Positions 32,217-39,060 of a DNA stretch of 39,060 nt are shown here, piece by piece (position 1 is the stretch's first letter; each line of letters opens with the position of its first letter). Location: the NCBI GenBank assembly GCA_005887925.1, contig VBLP01000240.1:1-39060 (forward strand), read 5' to 3'. A program made the translations under genes and the position numbers. Origin of the DNA: Deltaproteobacteria bacterium (lineage in GTDB: Bacteria; Myxococcota_A; Polyangia; Haliangiales; Haliangiaceae). The notes under the pieces were generated by a model. It was given only the letters and a program-made list of their open reading frames with translations. It did no database searches and was not told the origin of the DNA.

Positions 32217-33611
32217 TCAGTTCACCGGGTCCGAGCTGTTGATCGTGCACGCCTTCTCGCCCGGCCGCGCGTCGCACTCGGCCTGCGGCACCGGAAAGCG
32301 GCGGTTCAGCACGTGGGCCGTCGAGTCGAGCAGATCCGGCGTCAGCCGGCCGAACCGTCGCAGGTCGATCCAGCGGTGTCCACCCTCGAACATCAGCGAG
32401 TACCGGCGCTCGTAGAGCAGCGCATCGACGAACGCGGCCTCGTCCGCGAAGCCGGTCAGCGCCGGGAGGTTGCCGGACTTGGTGCGCACGATGTTGAGCT
32501 CGGCGAGCGCGCCGGCCTGGTCGTTGGTGTAGTACAGCGCCTCGGCCTTGAGCAGGATCAGCTCCTCGTTGCGGATCAAGGGGACCGGCGCGATGTTGGT
32601 GTAGATCTTGAATTTGATCCCGGTCTTCAGCGAGGCATCCGAGCCGGCTGCGACGGGGTTCTTCAGCGGATCGATCTTGGCGGTGTAGCGCGCGTCGACG
32701 GTCATGCCGTCGGCCTGCTTCTGTGCGTCGGTCTGCAGCTTGGGGTGCGCGAAGATCGCCGGGTTGATCAGGCCGTTGGTCGCGTCGCCGGCGCTGAGCG
32801 AGTAGACATGAAAGACTCCGGCCTTGAGGTCGAGCGTGGCCGGATTGTCGTTGAGGAACGACATGCCGAGCGCGGCCAGCGCCGTTGGGTAGTCCTTCTG
32901 AAACACCGCGACGCGCGCGCGGATCGCGCGGTTGACCTTGATGAAGTTCGGCGGGGTGTTGAAGCCGGTGTAGCCCGGCGACAGCGGGAACGTGAACGCG
33001 GTGCCGCCGGCGGCGAGCTCGGTCTGCCCCTGGTCGAGCAGCCGGGCGATCTCGGTGTACACGGCGGCCTTGGGCACGAACGGCCCGAGCGGCTCGCCGA
33101 GCGGATGGTCGGTGTCGATCACCGCGCCGGTATCGTCGTGCGTGGTGATCACCGTGAGCAGCTCGAGCGCCTGGATCGTGTGCACGTAGCCGCGGATCGC
33201 GGACCTGTTGGTATCGGTGTAGCCGGCGACCTTGTCGACGCCGTGCAGGATGATGTTGGCGAGCCGGATGTTCGCGTAGTTGCCACCCCAGAACGAACCG
33301 CCGAACGGGCTGGCCTTGCTCAGGTTGCCCTGGATCAGCTCGGACACGAACCGGACATCCGCGCTGTCGAAGTCGTACGATTCGCGGCCGAGGATGCCGA
33401 GCTGGTTGACCAGCCCGGTCGTGTTGGCCTTGCCGCCGCGGTCGCCGACGAGCAGGCCGGTCGCCGCGGTGTTGATGCTGGCCGTGGTCGGGTTGTTCTC
33501 GAGCTGCTCGAGGCCGGGGTTGTTGAGATCGGGAATGTCGAGACTGCAGCCGGGCAGTGCCAGAACGGCCACGAGCCCGCCGAGCACGATTGCTAGTTGC
33601 TTGCCATGCAT
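32217..33611 (-). CDS. susD: SusD/RagB-like outer-membrane lipoprotein
   Basis: This 464-residue protein has a lipobox in AVLALPGC (Cys22). It then shows the SusD pattern: SLDIPDLNNPGLEQLENNPT at the mature N-terminus, a helical TPR-like body (IRGYVHTIQALELLTVITTH; FIKVNRAIRARVAVFQKDYP), IRNEELILLKAEALYYTNDQ with the conserved Glu/Lys helix, and the C-terminal LLYERRYSLMFEGGHRWIDL followed by RRFGRL and RRFPVPQAE. SusD proteins form the substrate-binding lid over a SusC channel. It starts 12 nt after the SusC-like stop, so they form an operon. The cargo cannot be read from sequence; the adjacent carboxylate carrier and lack of glycosidases argue against a classical polysaccharide locus. Confidence 0.88.
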   Translation of the reverse strand: MHGKQLAIVLGGLVAVLALPGCSLDIPDLNNPGLEQLENNPTTASINTAATGLLVGDRGGKANTTGLVNQLGILGRESYDFDSADVRFVSELIQGNLSKASPFGGSFWGGNYANIRLANIILHGVDKVAGYTDTNRSAIRGYVHTIQALELLTVITTHDDTGAVIDTDHPLGEPLGPFVPKAAVYTEIARLLDQGQTELAAGGTAFTFPLSPGYTGFNTPPNFIKVNRAIRARVAVFQKDYPTALAALGMSFLNDNPATLDLKAGVFHVYSLSAGDATNGLINPAIFAHPKLQTDAQKQADGMTVDARYTAKIDPLKNPVAAGSDASLKTGIKFKIYTNIAPVPLIRNEELILLKAEALYYTNDQAGALAELNIVRTKSGNLPALTGFADEAAFVDALLYERRYSLMFEGGHRWIDLRRFGRLTPDLLDSTAHVLNRRFPVPQAECDARPGEKACTINSSDPVN

Positions 33612-33622
33612 GGATAGCCTCC

Positions 33623-36600
33623 TCAGATTCCCGCCGTGACGGAGAGCCAGTAGGTCCGGCTCGGTGGATAGGGAGTCACATCATAGTTGCGGCCGATCGG
33701 CTGGTTGCCGAAGTTCGAGACCTCGGGATCGAGGCCGGTGTAGCCGCTGAGCGTCAACAGGTTGCGTCCGCTCAGCTGGACCTGGAACGACTTCAGCGGT
33801 CCGAGCTGCGAGGCCAGCCGCTTGGGCAGGTTGTAGGCGACCGAGACCTCGCGCACCTTCACGAACGACGCGTCCTCGATGTAGCCGCGCGGGTCGCCCA
33901 TCTGCAGCGCCGCGAGGCGCTTCATCGCCGCCGCCTGGTCCGGAGCGTTGCCGTTCGAGTCGTAGGCCAGCGTGGTCAGGTTGATCACGCTCGAGCCGTG
34001 CTGCCAGTCGAGCAGCGTCGAGAACGTGAAGTCGCCGACGTTGACCACGTTGGACCAGCCGACGCGGAACGACGGCTCGCCGTCGCCGGCCGGCGCCAGC
34101 GTGCCGTTCTTGTCGACGGTGGCGACGATCTGGGTCACGCTCTTGCCCGGCTCGATGCGGTACGCGCCGAGGCCGGCGCCGAAGCCGACGCCGACGTTGA
34201 ACGGCGCGATCCCGGCGGGCAGGTCGTTGACCTGGGAGCGGTTGAGCGTCAGCGTGCTGCGCGACACCCAGTCGAACTGCGGCACCGGCCGCACCGCGAC
34301 CGCGGCCTCGATGCCGCGGTTGCGCATGCTGCCGCCGTTGGTGAACTGCGTGGCGAACCCCGTCGTGGTCGCCAGCGCGCGCTGCAGCAGCATGTTGGTG
34401 ATGTTGCGCTGATAGCCGGTCACCTCGGCGACCACGCGCTGATCCTTGGTCGCGACGTCGAAGCCGCCCTCGACCTCGCGCTGGCGCTCGGGCTGGATGC
34501 CGGGGTCACCGGCGTTGCCGCCGACGACGAGGCTCGCGTTGCCGCCGATGCTGTTGACCGCGTTGAGCGGCGTGAACTTGTAGCCGTAGTTTGGCCGGTT
34601 GCCGGTCTCGCCGTAGGCCAGGCGGACGCGCAGCGACTCGAACGCCTCGAACGTGCGCGGCTCGCCGGCCTTGGCGGGCTTGATCAGCGAGTACGCCGCT
34701 CCGAGCTTGGGATACAGGTAGTACTTCTCGCTGTCGCCGTTGAGGCTCGAGCGCTCGGCGAGCAGGCCGCCGAGCAGCGACAGCTGATCGTTGAGCAGCG
34801 CCAGCTCCTCCTGGAGATAGCCGCCCACCTCCTTGGTCTGCAGCAGGTTCTCGACCGTCCGGATCGACGTCGCGGTGTCGACCTTGGGCTCGCCGGCGGT
34901 GAGGTTCCTGGAGATCACGTACACCGAGTGCAGATTGACGCTCTCGAACGTCAGGCCGCCGGTCAGCGCGCTCCGCAGTCCGCCCTTCTGCGGCGTGTAG
35001 TTCCACACCGCGCTCGTCCCGAGGTTGAAGTTGGTGTTGGTCGTCGTGCCATCGACCACGGTGCCGAGCAGGCGGTCGTCGCCCTCGAAGGTCAGCCCGG
35101 CGGGCGACAGCACGCGGTCCTTCTGGTTGAACGTGTCGATGCCCAGGTTTCCCAGCAGCTTGACGTGATGCTGGTTGTCCGCGCTCGAGTATGCGTCGAT
35201 CGTCGAGGTGACTCCCGAGATCAGGCGCGTCAGCTCCTCGCGGTTCTGCAGCAGATCGACGGTCTGGATCGGATTGGCATTGACGAACAGGTTGGTGGGA
35301 TACACGCCGTTCTTGGGGCGCAGATCGACGAAGTTCGGCGTCGCGCTGAGCACGAAGTACTCCGAGACACCGGCGTTGTCGTTGTTGGTGAGGCCGCGGT
35401 CCGAATCGGAGTGCAACACGTTCGCGGTCAATCCGAGCTTGAGCCGGTCGCCGAACTTGTAGCCGACCGCGAGCCGCCCGGTCTGCTTCTGGTAGAACGT
35501 GCCCTTCATGATCGCGGGCTGATCGGTGAGCAGGACCGAGCCGTAGTAGTTGCCGTTCTCGGTGCCGCCCGTGATGTTCGCGAGCGTCTCCATCAGGAAC
35601 GGTGTGCGCGTGATCTCGGCCTCGTGATCGAACGTCTTGCCGTTGGCGGACATGAAGGCCTGGACGTAGGGATTGGCATTGCACATGTCCGGCGTGTCGC
35701 TCTGGCCGCAGAATGCCGTCTTGACCTCGTCGACCGAGTTCCAGTGCCGCGTGCCGTAGCGCTTCGATGCCTGCGAGAACCCGAAGCGCTGGGTGACCGA
35801 GGCGTGGTTCTCGCCCTGGCGGCCGCGCTTGGTGGTGATGAGGACGACGCCGTTGGCCGCCTTGGAGCCGTACAGCGCGGCGGCCGACGAGCCCTTCAGC
35901 ACCTCGACGCTCTCGATGTCGTTGGGATTGAGATCGGCGACCCGGTTGACCGGGTTGTCCTGGTTGGACGGGTTGCCGCCGCCGGCGGCCAGCGTGACCG
36001 CGTTGGCGCCGCCGGCCACCGAGATGTTCGAGATGACCACGCCGTCGATGATGTAGAGCGGCGACGACTGGCCGTTGATCGTCGAGATCCCGCGCAGCCG
36101 GAGCTGCGCGCCGCCGCCGGGCGCGCCGGAGTTGGCCTGCAGGTTGGCGCCGGCGAGCTTGCCGACCATCGCGTCGTCGAGCGTCGCGGCCGAGACGCGG
36201 GTCAGGTCCTTGCCATCGATCACCGAGCCACCGCCGGTGATGTTCTGCTTGGTGATCGACGGCGCGCGGCCCTCGATCACGATCTGCTCGCCGGCGGACA
36301 GCCCGAGCGGGATGGCGATGTTGTCCTTGTCGGCGGCGACCTGGGTCAGGTGGCTCTCGTGCTCGGCCGCCGTGACGTCGAGCGCGATCGGGCCGGACGG
36401 CACGTTCTCGAACACGAAGGCGCCGTCGGCCTCGGTGAACACCACCGCGCCGGCGAGGCCGACGATCTGGACCTGGGCGCCGGCGAGCGGCTCGCCCGAG
36501 GTCTCGGTCACCTTGCCGTGGATCGCGCGCGTGGTCGGCGGCGGCGGCAGCGGCGCGCCGACCATCACCACGACCGCGGCCCTGTCGGCCGGGACGGCCA

Positions 36601-37156
36601 CGCTGGCCGCCGGCTGGCTGGGCGCCTCGATGTCGAGCGTGACCTCGCCGAGCACGACGCCGGGCAGCGTGAAGCTGCCGTCGGCGCCGGTCAGCACCTG
36701 GATCTCGGTGCCGTGGACGCGCACCGTGGCGCCTGCGATCGGCGCGTGGGCCGCGTCGCTGACCACGCCGCCGACCATGCGGGTCTCGACCGGCGGTGGG
36801 GGCGGCGGCGGTGCGGGCTTGACCATCACGACCTGGAGTTGCAGCGCGGTGGTCGCGCCGAGCACCGGCATCTGGGTCGCCGTGAAGCCGTCGGCGGTGA
36901 TCTGGATCGCCAGGTTGGTCGTCGCCACGCCGGTCAGCTTGAAGCTGCCGTCGGCGCCGGTCGTCGCCGACGGGCCGCCGTCGCCGACCGTCACGGTGGC
37001 GTTGGCCACCGGTCTGGCGTCGGCGTCGACGACGACACCGGCGATCTCGCGGCTCTTGCCTTTGCTGGGTTGTGCGTGAGTGGTGAGTGGAAACAGCAGC
37101 AGTGCCAACAAACACAGTACTGGTCCAAATGGATGAGCAGATCGCTTCGTATGCAT
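33623..37156 (-). CDS. susC: SusC/RagA-like TonB-dependent receptor with three regulatory-like domains
   Basis: This 1177-residue protein starts at ATG 37156 (GGGAGGG upstream) with a signal peptide (PVLCLLALLLFPLTTHAQ). Three tandem carboxypeptidase-regulatory-like beta-sandwiches precede the receptor: IAGVVVDADARPVANATVTV, MVGGVVSDAAHAPIAGATVR and IHGKVTETSGEPLAGAQVQI, separated by Pro-rich linkers. Single domains are usual in SusC. The TonB-box-like region is SAGEQIVIEGRAP. The plug has LRLRGISTINGQSSPLYIID and VLKGSSAAALYGSKAANGVV, and the barrel runs to RTYWLSVTAGI. With SusD it forms an energy-coupled outer-membrane importer. The SusC type is a Bacteroidota hallmark and less common in Myxococcota-like genomes. 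The gene is intact. Confidence 0.9.
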   Translation of the reverse strand: MHTKRSAHPFGPVLCLLALLLFPLTTHAQPSKGKSREIAGVVVDADARPVANATVTVGDGGPSATTGADGSFKLTGVATTNLAIQITADGFTATQMPVLGATTALQLQVVMVKPAPPPPPPPVETRMVGGVVSDAAHAPIAGATVRVHGTEIQVLTGADGSFTLPGVVLGEVTLDIEAPSQPAASVAVPADRAAVVVMVGAPLPPPPTTRAIHGKVTETSGEPLAGAQVQIVGLAGAVVFTEADGAFVFENVPSGPIALDVTAAEHESHLTQVAADKDNIAIPLGLSAGEQIVIEGRAPSITKQNITGGGSVIDGKDLTRVSAATLDDAMVGKLAGANLQANSGAPGGGAQLRLRGISTINGQSSPLYIIDGVVISNISVAGGANAVTLAAGGGNPSNQDNPVNRVADLNPNDIESVEVLKGSSAAALYGSKAANGVVLITTKRGRQGENHASVTQRFGFSQASKRYGTRHWNSVDEVKTAFCGQSDTPDMCNANPYVQAFMSANGKTFDHEAEITRTPFLMETLANITGGTENGNYYGSVLLTDQPAIMKGTFYQKQTGRLAVGYKFGDRLKLGLTANVLHSDSDRGLTNNDNAGVSEYFVLSATPNFVDLRPKNGVYPTNLFVNANPIQTVDLLQNREELTRLISGVTSTIDAYSSADNQHHVKLLGNLGIDTFNQKDRVLSPAGLTFEGDDRLLGTVVDGTTTNTNFNLGTSAVWNYTPQKGGLRSALTGGLTFESVNLHSVYVISRNLTAGEPKVDTATSIRTVENLLQTKEVGGYLQEELALLNDQLSLLGGLLAERSSLNGDSEKYYLYPKLGAAYSLIKPAKAGEPRTFEAFESLRVRLAYGETGNRPNYGYKFTPLNAVNSIGGNASLVVGGNAGDPGIQPERQREVEGGFDVATKDQRVVAEVTGYQRNITNMLLQRALATTTGFATQFTNGGSMRNRGIEAAVAVRPVPQFDWVSRSTLTLNRSQVNDLPAGIAPFNVGVGFGAGLGAYRIEPGKSVTQIVATVDKNGTLAPAGDGEPSFRVGWSNVVNVGDFTFSTLLDWQHGSSVINLTTLAYDSNGNAPDQAAAMKRLAALQMGDPRGYIEDASFVKVREVSVAYNLPKRLASQLGPLKSFQVQLSGRNLLTLSGYTGLDPEVSNFGNQPIGRNYDVTPYPPSRTYWLSVTAGI

Positions 37157-37566
37157 CGAGCCCTCCCTGGGTGAAGCGCGCCCATCTAAGCGCCGGGTCA
37201 CCGACGGAGACAAGGGAATGGGACGACAGGTTCTGTCTGGCGATGCGAGTGGCTGTCCACCGTGCGCCGCACCTGCCCCTTAGGTAACGCCAGCTACAGA
37301 ATTTCTAGGATCTAGTATATTGCTTTTTAGATTCGATCATGCTGGTCCGCCTGAATATCCGTGTCGAGCCATCCGACCTTCTGGCCGGTTGGTCTGGGTA
37401 TTCCACGCCGGCCGGAGCGGTAGGCTCGGGTCGTTCACGCGGCGATACCAGCCGGTCCTCGAGATCGGTAGCGCCGGCCCGCACGCGGAAGTAGCCAGTT
37501 CGTCGGCGGTCTGCCCAAAAATTGTCCCCGTGCGCTGCTCGGGCGACAACTGTGGCAGGAGTCGCA
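37157..37566. other. Divergent promoter region of susC-like and AMIN genes
   Basis: About 410 bases without a gene. An AT-rich island at about 37296-37340 stands out. On the minus strand it has TATACT (37319-37314), a good -10 that would give the susC-like gene a leader of about 150 nt; its -35 is weak. On the plus strand TATATT (37316-37321) overlaps the same place, so both directions may initiate from one core. The plus-strand gene has CAGGAG 5 nt before ATG 37567. Confidence 0.45.
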
Positions 37567-39060
37567 ATGCGTCATCCCACGCTGTTGTTTGCCACGGTGA
37601 TCGCGGTCGCGGTCGGCCATGCCCCGGCCGCGCGGGCGGAGGCGACCTCGATCCGGGCGGTCGACATCGCGCACGACGCCCAGGTCACGCGGATCCGTGT
37701 TCGCAGCTCGCGGCCGCTCGCCTTCACGGCCTACAAGCTCGAGCGGCCGTCGCGCGTCGTGCTCGACCTGCCCGGCGCCCAGCTCGCCGAGGGGCTGATC
37801 GGCCACGAGACCGCCGCGGTGATGACGCCGAACACGTGGGCGGTCAGCACCGTCGCCGCGCAACAGATCGACGACGGCCACCTCGTCCGCCTGAGCGTCA
37901 CGCTGGCGCGGCCGGGCCGCTACGAGGTCAAGACCGAGGGCAGCGATCTGGTCGTGATCGTCACCGCGCGAGATCCGGCCCCTCCGACCGACGCCGACGC
38001 GGCGGCCAGGCTCGCGGCCGTCGCGCGCGACGCCGAGACCCGCCGGACCGCGGCCGAGGCCACCGCGCGAGACGCCCTCGCCCAGGCCGACCGGGCGCGC
38101 CGGGACGCGGACGCCGCGCGCGCGGATGCCTCGCGCCGCCAGGCCGAGCTCGACACGACCCGGGCGCAGACCGCGCGCGAGGTCGAGGCGGCGCGGCAGC
38201 AGGCGCAGCGGGAGGCCGAGGAGCGCGCCAGGCTCGCGCTCGATCGCGCGGTGGCCGCGAAGGCCGCGGCGCTACGCGACGCCGAGGCCGCGAAGGCCGC
38301 GGCGCTGCGCGAGGCCGAAGCCGCAAAGGCGAGGGCGGCACACGAGGCCGAGGTGGCCCAGGCCGCGTTGCGCGAGGCCGAAGCCGCGAAGGCGGCGGCG
38401 CTGCGCGCGGTGGACCAGGCGCGCGCCGAGTCCAGGCGCGACGCCGAGGCGGCGGCCGCCCGGGCGGTCGAGCGCCAGGCACACGAGGCGAAGGCCAGCC
38501 GCGACGCCGAGCAGGCACGCGCGGTCGCTGTCCGCGAGGCGGAGCGCGCCAGGCTCGAGCTCGATCGCGCGGTGGCCGCGAAGGCCGCGGCGGTGCGCGA
38601 GGCCGAGGCCGCGAAGATGACAGCCGCGCGTGACGCCGAGGCGGTGAAAGCGGCGGCGGTGCGCGACGCCGAAGCGACCAAGGCAACCGCGGCACGCGAG
38701 GCCGAAGCTGCAAAGGCAGCCGCGGCACATGAGGCCGAGGCGGCCAAGGCGAGCGCGGCCCACGAGGCGGAGCTAGCCAGGGTCGCGCTGCGCGAGGCCG
38801 AGGCGGCGAAGGCGGCGGCGCTGCGCGAGGCCGAGGCGGCGAAGGCCGCGATGCGCGCGGCGGAGACCGCGAAGGCAAGCGTGGGGCACGAGGCCGAGGC
38901 GGCGAAGGCGGCGGCACTGCGCGAGGCCGAGGCAGCCAGGGCGCGGGCGGCGCGCGACGCCGAGACAGCCAGGGCCGCGCTGCGCCAGGCGGAGGCGGCG
39001 AAGGCGGCGGCGACCCGCGAGGCCGAGGCGGCGAAGGCCGCGATGCACGAGGCAGAGACC
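37567..39060 (+). CDS. AMIN-domain protein with long hendecad coiled coil (partial)
   Basis: ATG 37567 is preceded by CAGGAG. A signal peptide (LLFATVIAVAVGHAPAARA) is followed by an AMIN-like beta domain, residues about 28-135 (SIRAVDIAHDAQVTRIRVRS, FTAYKLERPSRVVLDLPGA, LVRLSVTLARPGRYEVKT). AMIN domains target envelope proteins such as amidases and PilQ to septal or pilus-related peptidoglycan. From residue about 145 to the window end there is a coiled coil built on an 11-residue unit (AAKAAALREAE), repeated with variants KAxAAHEAE and RAARDAE. A hendecad pattern predicts a long, nearly straight helix able to span the periplasm. The frame is open for all 498 codons in the window and has no stop, so the C-terminal domain is unseen. 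A divergent partner of susC-like. Confidence 0.8.
   Translation, partial: MRHPTLLFATVIAVAVGHAPAARAEATSIRAVDIAHDAQVTRIRVRSSRPLAFTAYKLERPSRVVLDLPGAQLAEGLIGHETAAVMTPNTWAVSTVAAQQIDDGHLVRLSVTLARPGRYEVKTEGSDLVVIVTARDPAPPTDADAAARLAAVARDAETRRTAAEATARDALAQADRARRDADAARADASRRQAELDTTRAQTAREVEAARQQAQREAEERARLALDRAVAAKAAALRDAEAAKAAALREAEAAKARAAHEAEVAQAALREAEAAKAAALRAVDQARAESRRDAEAAAARAVERQAHEAKASRDAEQARAVAVREAERARLELDRAVAAKAAAVREAEAAKMTAARDAEAVKAAAVRDAEATKATAAREAEAAKAAAAHEAEAAKASAAHEAELARVALREAEAAKAAALREAEAAKAAMRAAETAKASVGHEAEAAKAAALREAEAARARAARDAETARAALRQAEAAKAAATREAEAAKAAMHEAET
38250..39060 (+). repeat. 33-bp coding repeats (11-residue coiled-coil units)
   Basis: Imperfect 33-bp units of the form gcg aag gcg gcg gcg ctg cgc gag gcc gag gcg run to the window end. 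They encode AKAAALREAEA variants. The regularity and near-identity of neighbouring units suggest expansion by slippage or unequal recombination; assembly of this stretch from short reads may be unreliable. Confidence 0.7.

Noticed and set aside
33557-37174. Very long plus-strand open frame antisense to the susC-like gene
   Set aside because: Composition is Arg/Ala/Asp-rich with no motif, no signal and no ribosome-binding site. It is the expected mirror frame of a high-GC gene; the minus strand carries an unambiguous TonB-dependent receptor.
1-39060. rRNA or tRNA genes
   Set aside because: No stretch with the conserved tRNA T-loop or rRNA core sequences was recognised, although a covariance-model scan was not possible.

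Overview
The window is high-GC DNA whose genes resemble those of predatory or soil Myxococcota, probably near Kofleriaceae/Haliangiales. The signs are a Ser/Thr kinase with a periplasmic Ala/Pro/Asp tail, many secreted hydrolases and lipoproteins, a TPR-methyltransferase, a CFI-box protein and an IS701-type transposase. This placement is inferred from protein style, not from a marker gene. No rRNA or tRNA was seen.

Layout. 1-2970 is a decayed border: scrambled S41-peptidase fragments, two small membrane-protein genes, a broken HTH gene and a multiply frameshifted IS701-like transposase. 3097-4917 (minus) encodes a CHAT caspase-like domain joined to pentapeptide repeats. 5311-9199 (plus) holds a cysteine-desulfurase-like enzyme, a lipoprotein and a Tat-type M20 hydrolase; an amidase converges on them. 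10751-12302 is a frameshifted secreted protein. 12307-14180 (minus) is a secreted K/R/D-rich coiled-coil gene split by an amber codon, followed by an outer-membrane barrel. 14664-15186 is a BrnT/BrnA module with a frameshifted toxin and a clear promoter/operator. 15313-17863 holds an M28 peptidase and a lipase. 18317-20690 is a cassette with its own operator: an unknown beta-rich protein and an HEFAH/CFI-box putative protease. 20839-23523 is an S41 lipoprotein.

24135-27968 (plus) is a packed Ser/Thr kinase, TPR protein and seven-bladed FG-GAP lipoprotein set, with a sigma-factor remnant abutting its 5' end. 28054-29214 (minus) has a small lipoprotein and an AbiEii-like nucleotidyltransferase with a partner. 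29313-37156 (minus) reads in transcription order SusC, SusD, hairpin, DASS transporter, TPR-methyltransferase: an outer-membrane TonB-dependent uptake pair followed by an inner-membrane carboxylate carrier. From 37567 a divergent AMIN-domain protein with a long 11-residue-repeat coiled coil runs off the window.

Two themes cross the window. Several genes have a -10-like hexamer 8-12 nt before the start codon and no ribosome-binding site, which suggests leaderless mRNAs. Many genes carry single-base frameshifts, an amber codon or in-frame deletions; raw reads would decide between real decay and consensus error. The most novel-looking units are the CHAT-pentapeptide protein, the 18317-20690 cassette, the kinase/TPR/propeller set and the coiled-coil/barrel pair.
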